Origin: CBDCZI01 sp965224495
Lineage (GTDB): Bacteria > Bacteroidota > Bacteroidia > Cytophagales > JAAEPT01
Length of the DNA: 44,913 bases
NCBI GenBank assembly: GCA_965224495.1
Contig: CBDCZI010000013.1
Coordinates: 1 to 44,913, forward strand
Direction: 5' to 3'
Shown: piece after piece, positions 1 through 10,967 of the stretch
Position numbering within the stretch: position 1 is the first letter of the stretch
Layout: each line of letters opens with the position of its first letter
Program-made: the position numbers and the translations under genes
The notes under the pieces: generated by a model
The model's database searches: none
The model's input: only the letters and a program-made list of their open reading frames with translations
Told to the model about the DNA's origin: nothing

Positions 1-1
1 T

Positions 2-2558
2 AAAATAGAAAATGACAATAAACTTTTTAATGCGATTTTAAAATCAACACAAGATTTAATGTTCTTTAAAGATGAGAACCTACATTATTTAGGAGGAAAT
101 GAAGCTTTTTTAAATTTTATAGGGCAGTCCAAGGAGAACCTTATAGGGAAGTCAGATTTTGATTTTTTCTCTAAAGAAGAGGCTTCTTTTTTTAACGAAA
201 AAGACAAGGACGTATTGAGTAGTAATGAAAGAATCTCTAATACAGAGAATGTAGGTGATGGTGTCTGGTTTACTAACAGAAAAAACACCCTTTGAGTATG
301 AAAAAGGGAAAATAGGTCTTATAGGAGTCAGTCGAAACGTTACAGAACTTAAACAAGCAACCGCTAAAGCCGAAGAGGCGACAGTGGCTAAAAGTCAGTT
401 TTTAGCGACGATGTCTCACGAGATACGTACACCGATGAATGCCATTATTGGTTTGTCAGACTTGGCGTTAAGAACAGAATTGAATCCAAAGCAACACGAT
501 TATTTAACTAAAATAGACCGTTCGTCTCACGCTTTGTTAGGGATAATTAATGATATATTAGACTTCTCAAAAATAGAAGCGGGTAAATTGACAATAGAAC
601 AAACCGAGTTTGATTTGGAACAGGTAATGGATACTGTTGCTAACCTAATAGCTCAAAAATCTTTTGATAAGTCTCTTGAATTCGCCATTCATATTGATAA
701 AAATGTACCATTAAGTTTGATTGGCGACCCTTTACGAATAGGGCAAATTTTAACAAACTATTGTAGTAATGCGGTAAAGTTTACCGAAAAAGGAGAAGTA
801 GTTGTTTCAGCAACGGTAGCTAAAGAAACAGATACAATGGTACTTGTGCAATATGCGGTAAAAGACACAGGAATAGGGCTTACACCAGCACAACAAGCCA
901 AATTGTTTAAGGCGTTTTCTCAGGCAGACCAATCGACTACTCGAAAATATGGAGGTACAGGGTTGGGTTTAACTATTAGCAAACAATTGGTTGAACTGAT
1001 GGGAGGCGAAGTGTGGTTGGAAAGTGAAAAGGGCGTAGGTAGTACGTTTTACTTTACCACCGAACACAAAAAACAAGCAATTCAGAAACGAAAAGAACAC
1101 AAGGTTGCTGTTGATTTGAGAGGAAAGAAAATCTTGGTTTGTGATGATAACGCAACAGCAAGAATAATATTAACAGAAATTTTAGAAACACTTTGTTTTG
1201 AAGTAGTTACTGTAAGATCAGGAGAGGAGGCTATTAGTTACCTTTCTCGCTCACCCAATGAGATTGATTTGGTTATTATGGATTACCAAATGGCAGGAAT
1301 GAATGGTCTTGAAGCATCAAATATTATTCTGAAAAACAAGTCGATAAAACCACCTAAAATTATTTTGATATCAGCCTTTGCTGATGAGGAAGTGGTGAAA
1401 GAAGCAAAAGCTATTGGTATCAATAAATATGTTGCTAAACCGATTTACCATTCTACAATTTTTGATGGTATTATGGAAGTTTTTGGAAAAGAGGTTGTTT
1501 CTAAAGGACTAGTTAACAAAGATTATGCTTCTCAATTAGAAGAAGTGAAGGGTATCAGAGGAGCTCGTGTGTTGTTGGTAGAAGACAATGAAATAAACCA
1601 GCAAGTAGCATCCGAATTGTTAGAAACCTTTGATTTGTATGTCGATATAGCTGAAGATGGGCAAGAAGCGGTAGATAAAGTAAAAAACTCGGGTAGCCCA
1701 AGTAAATATGACATTGTATTAATGGATTTGCAAATGCCAGTAATGGATGGTTACCAAGCAACCCAAGAAATAAGGGAACTTACAGCATACAACGATTTAC
1801 CTATTGTGGCAATGACTGCAGATGTAATGGATGGTGTAAAAAAGAAGTGTACCGATTTAGGAATGCAAGATTTTGTAACTAAACCGATTAACCCAACAGA
1901 TTTGGTTGTTGCTTTAAAAAAATGGGTGAAACCAGGTAAACGAAGTTTTAAAGAGAAAAAAACAAAACAAGAAATTCTTGAAATCCCTCAACTAGCGAGT
2001 ATTGACACCGCCGAAGCGTTAGGGCGATTAAATAATAATGTTGGTCTGTTTGTGCATCTTTTGACCAAGTTTCATAAAGATAACCAAAGGGTTATTATTG
2101 AATTGAAAGAGGCTGTAGAAAAAGAAGATTTTGGATTAGCCAAACGATTGATACATACGTTGAAAGGAGTGAGTGGGAATTTGAGTGCGGTAGTTTTGCA
2201 TAACCAAGCAAAAAAAGTAGAATATTTGATAGAAGACAAACAGTTTTCTGCTTTTTATGTAGAGTTACCTATTTTAGAAAGAGAATTGAAAAGTTTATTT
2301 ACAGAAATTGCACAAGCGATAGATTTAGATAAAAAAGAAAGGGTCAAAGAAGTAAATAGAGAAGTATTACTGACTCTGTTTTCCGAAATGGAAAGTCTGT
2401 TAGCTAAGAAAAGTCCCAAAGCGAAGAAAATGTTGCCTCAATTAGCAGAAGCAGGTTTGTCAGGCAAAGCGTTTGATGATTTGAAGAAATATTTAAGTAA
2501 GTACAACTTTAAAAAAGCATTGCTTGTTGTAGAAGAAACAATAAGTACCTTAAAATAG
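2..2558 (+). CDS. Hybrid sensor histidine kinase (PAS-HisKA-HATPase-REC-REC-Hpt), 5' partial, one frame break
   Basis: The frame is open from the left edge, so the N-terminus lies outside. It starts in a PAS-like region (about residues 20-115). HisKA follows with the phospho-accepting His in MSHEIRTPMN (codon 417-419). The HATPase has the N box NYCSNAVKF and G boxes DTGIGL and GGTGLGL. Two receivers carry Asp at 1281-1283 (VIMDYQM) and 1725-1727 (VLMDLQM). An Hpt domain carries His at 2154-2156 (IHTLKG), and a helical tail ends the protein. Known for such kinases: phosphate passes His-Asp-His-Asp to a separate receiver. The reading frame changes at the A run 280-285; removing one A joins the PAS part to the kinase part without loss. 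A paralogue follows 21 bases downstream. No DNA-binding domain is present, so the output must be another protein. Confidence 0.88.
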
Positions 2559-2579
2559 GTATTGAATAAAAGATATAGT

Positions 2580-5500
2580 ATGAAATCAATTAATAAATCA
2601 AATAGATATATCAAACTGTTATTGGCATTGCTCTTAGTGGCAAATGTCTTTATTTTTTGGAGAGTGAAAGAAAATCAAAAAAAGCACTCTTTCAAAACGC
2701 AGATTTGATGCGTAAACAATTAGAGCATAACATAAAAGGAGGTATTGATGCCGTTGGATATTTGGGGAATATCGCAGAAGATGTAGTGAAAAATGACCAC
2801 CCGATAGTTTATGCTACGCAAATAAAAGAATACGATGATAAAGGGAATTATGCGTTAGACGATGTGTTTGGTGCTAAGGTAGCGTATGAAGATAAAGTGA
2901 ATATTATCGGTTGTTCAGGTTTGAAAACAGATAAAAATACTTTACAAGAAATGGAATTGGGCGTTCATTTGATTACCTCTTTTAAGTCGATAAAAAAACA
3001 AAATGAAAGTTATGCGTGGGTGTATTATTATTCAGATAAAAATTTCTTTACTATTTACCCTTTTGTTGAAGGGAAGGACTTTGTTTTGCCACCAGAACTG
3101 AAATTATTACCCGCCTTTCAATACGGTACGCCTAAACTAAACCCGAAAAGAGAATTGTATTTTTCTCCCTTGTATTTTGATGGAGGAGGGCAAGGTTTGA
3201 TGGTTACTTTAGGTAAACCTGTTTATCAAGAAAATAAGTTTTTAGGAATAGTCGGTTTGGATATTACCTTAGCATCTCACAATGATTTACTTAAAGAATT
3301 AGATTTTTTAGGAAACAGTAGTCTTATTTTGAGTAAAGAAAATGATATTATCGGTTACAATAAAGTGGCAGGAGCAGTAACAACCAAACTACTTTGTGCA
3401 GATAGTTTAATAACTAAAGAGTTGGTGTTTGCTGAAAAAACAGAAAAAGAAGTACGATTGGTAAAAGGAAACTATGTGTACAGTCAACCTTTCAGTAATG
3501 CACCGTGGCGGTTTGTTTATTACAAAAGTTCAAACAAGATGTATTTAAAAGCATTTTTAAATACATTACCGTTGTTTGTGTTGATGTTTTTACTTTATAA
3601 TATTGGTAAATTAGTCAAACACCTACACCAATCAAAAGAAGAACTAATTGTAGCAAAAGAGCGAGCAGAAGACGCAACACGAGCAAAAAGTCAGTTTCTA
3701 GCTACGATGTCGCACGAGATACGTACGCCAATGAATGCCATTATTGGTTTTTCAGACTTGACATTACGAACTGACCTAACCCCAAAACAACAAGATTACC
3801 TCACTAAAATTGATACTTCATCACAAGCGTTATTAGGTATTATCAATGATATTTTAGATTTATCAAAAATAGAAGCAGGTAAATTGGAGGTCGAAAACAT
3901 TGACTTTGATTTGAATAACGTAATCAATAGCGTATCAAATTTGGTTTACCTAAGAGCAGATGCTAAAGGAATTGAATTTGTGATTGATGTTCATAAAGAT
4001 GTACCCTTAAACTTGGTGGGTGACCCCTTGCGTGTCGGACAAGTGTTGACAAACTATTGTGGTAACGCCATCAAATTCACCGATGAAGGAGAGGTGGTTG
4101 TAAGTGTTAAATTAGTTAAACAAACAGAAACCACAGCGACTATAGAGTACTCGGTAAGGGATACTGGAATTGGATTAGACGTGGCTGAGCAAAAGAGATT
4201 ATTTCAAGCATTTACCCAAGCTGACCAATCTACCGCACGAAAATACGGAGGTACAGGTTTAGGACTGACTATAAGTAAAACGTTAGTTGGTCTGATGGGC
4301 GGAACGGTTGATTTGAAAAGTGAAAAAGGAGTAGGAAGTACTTTCTCATTTGTTTTAACACACAAAAAACAAACCAATCAAAAAGTCAAAGAATACGTAA
4401 TGTCTGTTGATTTGCGAGGTATGAAAGTGCTGATTTGTGATGATAATGAAATTGCTAGAGATATACTAACTGATGCGTTGAGTGCGTTTACTTTTAAGGT
4501 AGATAGTGTAGGTTCGGGACGAGAAGCGATTGATTTAATCAATAAAACCCAAGAATATCCTTATGAGTTGGTTGTTATGGATATGAAAATGCCAGAGTTA
4601 AATGGTATAGAAACAGCACAACTTATCTTTGATAACCCAGCGATTAAACAACCAAAAATTATTTTGATATCAGCTTTCGGTAATGAAGAAATTGTTCAAG
4701 AAGCGTTGGCTATGGGGATTCATAAATACGTACCAAAACCGATTTATCATTCGACTATTTTTGATGCGATAATGAACGTATTTGATAAAGAAGAAGAGTT
4801 AACCGTAAAATACGCAATAGATATTGAAAAAAACGCAAAAGAATTAGAGAATTTAAAAGATATAAAAGGCAACCAAATTTTATTGACTGAAGACAATGAA
4901 ATTAATCAGCAGGTAGCCACCGAACTATTAGAGGCATTTGGGTTAAAGGTAGATGTCGCTAAGAATGGAGAACAGGCGATTGCGATGGTAGAAGCATCAG
5001 GTACTCCAAGTAAATACGGTGTTGTTTTGATGGATTTACAGATGCCAGTAATGGACGGTTACGAAACGACCAGACGTATTCGAGAAAACACGGCAAATGA
5101 CAACCTACCAATTATCGCCTTGACAGCAGATGTGATGTTTGAGGCAAAAGAAAGATGTTTGGCAGTAGGAATGCAAGATTTTATAGCCAAACCAATTAAT
5201 CCGTCAGAGCTGATAAAAACACTGAAAGAATGGTTAGACTTGAAGGGTGAAAATTTAATTGATACGACAAAAGAGCAGAAACAAGATGCTCCACAAATCG
5301 CAGGATTAAATACAGATGAAGCCTTGCAACGTGTAAATCAGAATGTAGATTTATTTGAAAATATTTTAAAGAAATTTTATAAAAACAACCAACATATAAC
5401 AACTCAATTGCGTGATGTAGTCACAAAAGGGGAATTTGAGGTTGCTGAGCGATTGGCACATACGCTCAAAGGAGTGAGTGGTAATTTGAGTGCTATCATA

Positions 5501-5866
5501 CTTTATGCACAAGCACAGGAGATAGAAAAAAGCGTTAAGCAGAAAGATGTTACAGGCTTTGAAGCAAAAATACCAGCACTTGAAATTGAACTAAAACGTT
5601 TGTTTAAGGAAATTGAGCGAGAAATAACGGTAGAAAAAGAGGTCGAAGACCAACGGTTTGACGAAAGAGCTCTTCGTGTATTATTACCTAAAATGAAAGC
5701 CTTATTGAACCGAAAAAGTCCGAAATCGAAAAAAATGTTGGCAGAGTTTAAACAAGCAGGATTAGAAGACAACTACCAGAGTCAATTAGAAACAGCACTT
5801 TCAAGTTATAAATTTGATGATGCCTTAGTTATTTTGGAAAAAATAAAAACCACTTTAGATAAATAA
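2580..5866 (+). CDS. Membrane hybrid sensor histidine kinase with periplasmic sensor domain, one frame break
   Basis: ATG at 2580 begins a short basic stretch and a membrane segment (LLLALLLVANVFIFW). A periplasmic dCache-like sensor of about 275 residues follows, with the typical GIVGLDITL strand near its end, then a second membrane segment (LPLFVLMFLLYN). HisKA has its His at 3713-3715. The HATPase has the motifs DTGIGL and GGTGLGL. Two receivers carry Asp at 4580-4582 and 5033-5035. Hpt has its His at 5459-5461, followed by the same C-terminal helical tail as in the upstream kinase. The first 34 codons are one frame away from the rest. Adding one A to the seven-A run 2677-2683, or a -1 slip there, gives a continuous protein of about 1095 residues. 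It probably senses a periplasmic ligand and shares a receiver with its paralogue. Confidence 0.88.
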
Positions 5867-5869
5867 CAG

Positions 5870-6238
5870 ATGGAAAAGACAATTTTAGTTGTAGATGACA
5901 CACCTTCAAATATAGATATACTTGTAGAGTTGTTAGAGGGTTATGAGTTACAAATAGCAATGTGTGGTGAAGATGCATTGGGACTTTTACAAGATGAGGA
6001 CGAAGAGTTACCAGATTTGGTCTTGTTAGATATAATGATGCCAGGGATTGATGGGTATGCTGTTTGTGAAGATTTAAAAAAGAACGATAAGACAAAAGAT
6101 ATTCCTGTGGTGTTCCTTTCCGCAATGACTGATGAGGCAAGTAAAAAGCGTGGAGCAGAAGTTGGAGGCGTGGATTTTGTGACAAAACCGTTTGTTGTGA
6201 GTGAGTTGTTGGCGTCTGTATCTAAGTTTATTAAATAA
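5870..6238 (+). CDS. Stand-alone response regulator receiver (CheY-like)
   Basis: A single 122-residue receiver domain with no output domain. It has the acidic pair VVDD (residues 8-9), the phospho-acceptor Asp54 in VLLDIMMPG, Thr/Ser in LSAM (84-85) and the invariant Lys106 in TKPF. It starts three bases after the second hybrid kinase stops, so it is surely co-transcribed and is the obvious final acceptor for the two Hpt domains. Because it lacks a DNA-binding or enzymatic part, it would act through protein contact or as a phosphate sink, as CheY/Spo0F-type proteins do. The next gene, a lipoprotein, begins 28 bases later and may belong to the same transcript. Confidence 0.9.
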   Translation: MEKTILVVDDTPSNIDILVELLEGYELQIAMCGEDALGLLQDEDEELPDLVLLDIMMPGIDGYAVCEDLKKNDKTKDIPVVFLSAMTDEASKKRGAEVGGVDFVTKPFVVSELLASVSKFIK

Positions 6239-6266
6239 TAAATTTCATAAAACTAAAAAGAAAATA

Positions 6267-7292
6267 ATGAAGAATTTTTGTAAAATAACACCTTTACTTT
6301 TCAGCCTTTTATTGTTGGGCTGTAAACATAAAACAGAGTCTGCTCAAGTTGACCGTAATGTTAGTGACAAGGTGGTTTACGCATCTCTTGAGGAGTCTAA
6401 ACAAAAACTTCCTTCGGGGAGAGTGGCAACCTGTGTAAACAAAGTAAGCCTTACTGAACGGACAACGTTAATTGAAGAAAATCACTACGGATTAATTTTC
6501 CCTAAGAAATTATTAACTAGTAGTTCGATGAGTTACTGTTCGGATAACACCGCAGAAAATGGGACATCTTTTGAGATGAATTATGTGGATCCAGGAGGGA
6601 AAGGAATGGATGGTTATGTCAATGGAGTGATTGGAGGCGTACAAAAAAGTGGTTCTTGGCGACCAAGTAATTCTAAACTGACAGGGATGCCTACTTTATT
6701 GAGTAATCTTAAAAATAACGTCATTATTCAATGGAAAACGAGCCAAGAGAATGCTTTAGACCCAACGGATAAATGGATGGCGTCAATAAATTTGATATTT
6801 GATAACGGAGAAGCTGATGCTAAACCAGTGGCATCGAATAGGGATTATGATTTGGTGATTGAGTTGGGAAGTCATAATTTCAATAATGCTACGGAAGACA
6901 TTACTGAGGGAAGCAAAAGAAGTTACTTCGCTAGAGATAAGAACGGTAGTTTACGTACTTTTGATATCGTTGTAGCAGGTAAAACGTATCGTTATGCTGT
7001 GAGGTATAAGTTTTTTATCAGAGGAGATGATTCCGACAACAAAACACACGTAAAATACATTCCCATCAACGAAGCGAATGTCCCTCCTTACCTAAATCAT
7101 TCATTAAAAGCATTTATTGACAATTCCAAAGCATTTATTCAGTACGCAAATATGCCAGCAGACAAACGTGTATTAGCAAACAAAAAAGTGGCCTTACCGA
7201 GTTTGTACTTGAAATCAATTCGTGCAGGGTATGAGGTTTATAAAGGAGAAAGTACTTTAAGGAACGATTTTTTTAAGTTGGTGTTTGAATGA
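6267..7292 (+). CDS. Lipoprotein with glycoside hydrolase family 12-like fold
   Basis: ATG at 6267 is preferred over an upstream in-frame start inside the receiver gene because it directly precedes a lipoprotein signal (LLLLGC, Cys19). The mature part of about 320 residues resembles GH12 endoglucanases/xyloglucanases in several ordered segments: a Met-Pro motif (TGMPTLLSN, 139-147), a Trp-containing strand WMASINLIFDN (170-180), DYDLVIELG (193-201) where GH12 has DYELMIWLG, and a C-terminal YLKSIRAGYEVYKGE (314-328) where GH12 has the acid/base Glu. The second Glu is kept (Glu323), but the usual nucleophile Glu is Asp195 and the adjacent Trp is Glu199. It may be a surface beta-glucan enzyme or a binding protein of the same fold. 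The family call rests on remembered motif similarity only. Confidence 0.5.
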   Translation: MKNFCKITPLLFSLLLLGCKHKTESAQVDRNVSDKVVYASLEESKQKLPSGRVATCVNKVSLTERTTLIEENHYGLIFPKKLLTSSSMSYCSDNTAENGTSFEMNYVDPGGKGMDGYVNGVIGGVQKSGSWRPSNSKLTGMPTLLSNLKNNVIIQWKTSQENALDPTDKWMASINLIFDNGEADAKPVASNRDYDLVIELGSHNFNNATEDITEGSKRSYFARDKNGSLRTFDIVVAGKTYRYAVRYKFFIRGDDSDNKTHVKYIPINEANVPPYLNHSLKAFIDNSKAFIQYANMPADKRVLANKKVALPSLYLKSIRAGYEVYKGESTLRNDFFKLVFE

Positions 7293-7413
7293 AGTAGACG
7301 AATAAGTATTCGGTTAAATGTAAGTTTTAGTCACCATATAATTGAAGTGTATAGTGTCTTTAAGGGGAGCTTAATGACAAAAAGAAACGAAAATTTCATT
7401 TATGAATAAATAG

Positions 7414-7434
7414 CTGACAAGCTGTCAGTTTTTT
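7414..7434 (+). terminator. Intrinsic terminator after the two-component/lipoprotein genes
   Basis: CTGACA (7414-7419), a three-base loop and TGTCAG (7423-7428) are followed directly by six T. It lies between the lipoprotein stop and htpG, in the orientation that ends transcription of the upstream genes. Confidence 0.6.
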
Positions 7435-7499
7435 CTTGTTGGAATAAAACTTGAAAAGGAGTTTAGGAAGAACTTAAATCCCTGAATAGGGCTAAAAAT

Positions 7500-9315
7500 A
7501 TGCAAGAAAAAGGTAAAATATCAATTCACTCGGAAAATATCTTTCCGATAATCAAAAAGGCACTTTATTCGGATAACGAAATCTTTTTGAGAGAATTAAT
7601 CTCAAATGCGGTTGATGCGACACAAAAACTGAAGCATTTATCGTCTATTGGCGAGTTTAAAGGAGAATTAGGAGATTTGAAAATCTCTATAGCTTTAGAT
7701 AAAGAGAAAAAAACAATCACAATTTCTGATAAAGGATTGGGATTGACGGCTGAGGAAGTTAAAAAATACATTAACCAAATTGCCTTTTCGGGAGCAACTG
7801 AGTTTGTTGAAAAATACAAAGACAATGCCTCTAAAAACTCTGAAGGTATCATTGGTAACTTCGGATTAGGGTTTTATTCGTCTTATATGGTGGCTGACAA
7901 TGTGGAGATTTTCACGAAGTCATTTAAAGATGAGCCTGCTGTAAGATGGGAATGTGATGGTTCGACAACATTTGAAATCACAGACACAGAAAAAACGGAA
8001 AGAGGAACAGATATCGTTCTTCATATTGAAAAAGAAGCAGAAGAGTTTTTAAGTGAAGCTCGTATTCAAACGATTTTAAATAAGTACTGTAAGTTTTTTA
8101 CCAGTAGAAATTGAGTTTGAAGGAAAAGTAGTTAATAATCCTGCTCCAATTTGGACAAAAGCACCTGCTGATTTGAAAGATGAGGATTACATTGCTTTTT
8201 ACAAAGAATTGTACCCAATGGCTCCAGACCCTTTGTTTTGGATACATTTGAATGTTGATTACCCATTTAATCTTACAGGTGTACTTTATTTCCCGAAATT
8301 GGCTAACGATTTTGAGGTAAATAAAAACAAAATTCATTTGTACTCACGTCAGGTATTTATCACCGACGAAGTGAAAAATATCGTTCCTGAGTTCATGATG
8401 TTGTTACACGGTGTGATTGATTCGCCAGATATTCCGTTAAACGTGTCAAGAAGTTTCTTGCAAACAGATGGAAACGTAAGAAAAATCAACAACCATATCA
8501 CAAAAAAGGTTGGAGATAAATTGAATGAATTATTCAAAAACGACAGAAACTCATACGAAGAAAAATGGGATGATATCAGTGTATTTGTGAAATACGGAAT
8601 GATTTCAGAACAAAAATTCTACGATAAAGTAAACAAAACGTGTTTGTTGAAAAACACAAAAGGCGAGTACAAAACGATTGCCGAATACAAAGAAGCAAAC
8701 GAAGGAACTCAAACAGATAAAAACGATAAATTGAATGTGCTTTATACGTCAGATTTGTCTAAGCAAGACGGGTTTATTCAAAGTGCACAAACAAAAGGGT
8801 ATGAAATCGCTGTTTTAGATGGTGGTATAGATTCTCATTTTGTGAACGCATTGGAGCAGAAATTAGAAAACACAGCATTTAAGCGTGTAGATTCTGACTC
8901 GGTTGATAAATTGATTGAAACAGATGTAACTGCCGAATGTGTACTTTCTGAAGATGACCAAAAGAAAGTGAAAGAGCTTTTTGATAAGGTAATCAATAAC
9001 TCAATGAACCAAGTGCAAGTGGAAGGGTTGTCTAAAGACGAAATGCCTGTAACGGTTACATTGCCTGAGTTTATGCGAAGAATGAAAGAAATGCAAGCAA
9101 CTTCAGGAATGCCGATGATGGGCGATATGCCAGATTCGTACACGGTAGTTGTCAATGGAAACTCATCAGTAGTTGATAAGATATTGAAAGCAGAAGGAGC
9201 GAAGCAAGAAGAATTAGCGAAACATACGTATGATTTAGCATTGCTATCTCAGGGTGTATTGACAGGAGCCAATTTGACAAGCTTCATCAAAAGAAGTGTA
9301 GAGTTGGTTGATTAA
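7500..9315 (+). CDS. htpG: Molecular chaperone HtpG (Hsp90), one frame break
   Basis: ATP-dependent Hsp90 chaperone of the cytoplasm, about 604 residues once corrected, slightly short of other Bacteroidota HtpG as I recall them. The N-terminal GHKL ATPase shows FLRELISNAVDA, DKGLGL, SGATEF and GNFGLGFYSSYMVAD. The middle domain has DSPDIPLNVSRSFLQ. The frame breaks in the six-T run 8094-8099: with one T less, CKF continues as LPVEIEFEGK straight into the second part, which otherwise would have to start at an internal TTG. Both halves are well conserved on either side, so a base-call error or a very recent mutation is likelier than decay. A short CCCT/AGGG inverted repeat sits just before the ATG, and no CIRCE element is visible. 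Confidence 0.93.
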
Positions 9316-9331
9316 TCAAATTTTATAATAC

Positions 9332-9369
9332 AAAAAAGGGTCACTCATTAATTTGAGTGACCCTTTTTT
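9332..9369. terminator. Bidirectional terminator between convergent htpG and nadB
   Basis: Six A, then GGGTCACTCA (9338-9347), a six-base loop and TGAGTGACCC (9354-9363), then six T. The symmetry serves both htpG (plus) and nadB (minus). Confidence 0.85.
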
Positions 9370-9389
9370 ATTTATTACAATGGCTATTA

Positions 9390-10949
9390 TTAATCAAAAT
9401 CTCGGTTATAAAAACCACCACGGTTTTCTGTTCGATGTTGTGATTGGTTAATGACAAGGTAACTTGTCGTAATCAAATTTCTCAATTCACATAACTGAGG
9501 TGACAAAACACTGTTGTTGTATAAATGTTCGACTTCCAAATAAAGCATACGCAAACGGTCACTAGCAATAGCCAGACGATGATTGGTACGTACAATACCG
9601 ATGTAGGCACTCATCAAATTTTGTAATTCACGACGTGTGTGAGTAATCAAAATTTGCTCTTTTGGTTTTGATGTACCTTCTGTATTCCAATCAGGAATAG
9701 AGTTGTTTATTTCTATTGTATCAATAATTTTTGTTGTGTATTCGAATACACGATGAGAATAAACCAATGCTTCTAAAAGTGAATTGGAAGCCAATCTATT
9801 GGCTCCGTGAAGCCCCGTATTGGTGCATTCACCCGAACCATAAAGATTTTTGATACTTGTTTTCCCGTCCAAATCAACGTCGATACCACCACATTGGTAA
9901 TGTGAAGCAGGAACAACAGGAATAGGGTCTTTTGAAATGTCAATTCCCAAAGTCATACATTTTGCATAAATATTAGGGAAATGTCTCAATAGCTCTTCTT
10001 TGTCGATGTGCGAACAATCAAGTAAAACGTGTTGTTCACCACTTATTTTTAATTCAGAATCAATTGCACGAGCCACAATATCACGAGAAGCCAATTCAAG
10101 ACGTTCGTCATATTTGACCATAAATCGGTCGCCCTCTGTGGTAAATAAACGTCCTCCAAATCCTCTGACAGCCTCAGAAATCAAGAAAGCAGGACTTTCT
10201 CCAGGGTTGTACAAAGCGGTAGGGTGAAACTGAATAAACTCCATATTAGACACTTTAGCTTTTGCTCGGTAAGCCAACGCCAAACCATCTCCAGTAGCAA
10301 CTTTAGGGTTTGTTGTACTGCTATAAACTTGTCCCGAACCACCAGAGGCTAACAAAGTAACTTTAGAAAGTATTTTGAAACTCTCATCATTTGCTTGATT
10401 TAGGGCATAAACACCAAAACAAGTAATCTGGTCACCTCTTTTTACTTCTTTTCCTAGATGATGCTCTGTAATTAAATCAATAGCAAAATGATGGTCAAGT
10501 AGTGTGATGTTTTTTAGTTCTTTGGCTCTTGCTACTAACTTTTTTTGGATTTCGTATCCCGTAATGTCTTTGTGGTGTAAAATTCTAAAAGCAGAATGTC
10601 CTCCTTCTTTTCCTAAATCAAAACCACCATTTTCGTTTTTATCAAACTTAGTTCCCCACGCGATAAGTTCGTCCAAACGTTCGGGAGCATCCGAAATAAC
10701 CATACGTACTACTTCTTCGTCACACAGACCATCACCAGCAATTAAGGTGTCTTGGATATGTGCTTCAAAAGAATCTGTTTTTTCTGTTACCGTAGCAATG
10801 CCACCTTGTGCGTAGCGTGTGTTTGAATCGTATTCACCCGCTTTGGTGATGACAATGATTTTTTTGTCAGGACTACTTTCAGCAACTTTTAAAGCGTAAG
10901 AAAGTCCTGCGATACCAGAACCAATAACCAAATAATCTGTAGTAAGCAT
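9390..10949 (-). CDS. nadB: L-aspartate oxidase
   Basis: FAD enzyme that oxidises L-aspartate to iminoaspartate, the first step of de novo NAD synthesis. The protein has 519 residues, normal for NadB. The N-terminus has the dinucleotide fold VIGSGIAGLSYAL (7-19). The flavin/substrate segments NTRYAQGGIA, EFIQFHPTALY and RGFGGRLF follow, and LHGANRLASNSLLEA lies in the capping/FAD region. The C-terminal helical domain with paired Arg residues is present. It is downstream of nadA in the same direction, but a long hairpin lies between the two genes. nadC, often nearby, is not in the window. Confidence 0.95.
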   Translation of the reverse strand: MLTTDYLVIGSGIAGLSYALKVAESSPDKKIIVITKAGEYDSNTRYAQGGIATVTEKTDSFEAHIQDTLIAGDGLCDEEVVRMVISDAPERLDELIAWGTKFDKNENGGFDLGKEGGHSAFRILHHKDITGYEIQKKLVARAKELKNITLLDHHFAIDLITEHHLGKEVKRGDQITCFGVYALNQANDESFKILSKVTLLASGGSGQVYSSTTNPKVATGDGLALAYRAKAKVSNMEFIQFHPTALYNPGESPAFLISEAVRGFGGRLFTTEGDRFMVKYDERLELASRDIVARAIDSELKISGEQHVLLDCSHIDKEELLRHFPNIYAKCMTLGIDISKDPIPVVPASHYQCGGIDVDLDGKTSIKNLYGSGECTNTGLHGANRLASNSLLEALVYSHRVFEYTTKIIDTIEINNSIPDWNTEGTSKPKEQILITHTRRELQNLMSAYIGIVRTNHRLAIASDRLRMLYLEVEHLYNNSVLSPQLCELRNLITTSYLVINQSQHRTENRGGFYNRDFD

Positions 10950-10967
10950 AGTTTGTAGGGGTGAAAT

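Noticed and set aside
6201..6266. Longer N-terminus for the GH12-like lipoprotein
   Set aside because: It would begin inside the receiver gene and bury the lipoprotein signal; ATG 6267 gives a normal lipobox.
7480..7499. CIRCE or thermosensor element before htpG
   Set aside because: Only a four-base CCCT/AGGG stem is present; it is too weak and does not match CIRCE.
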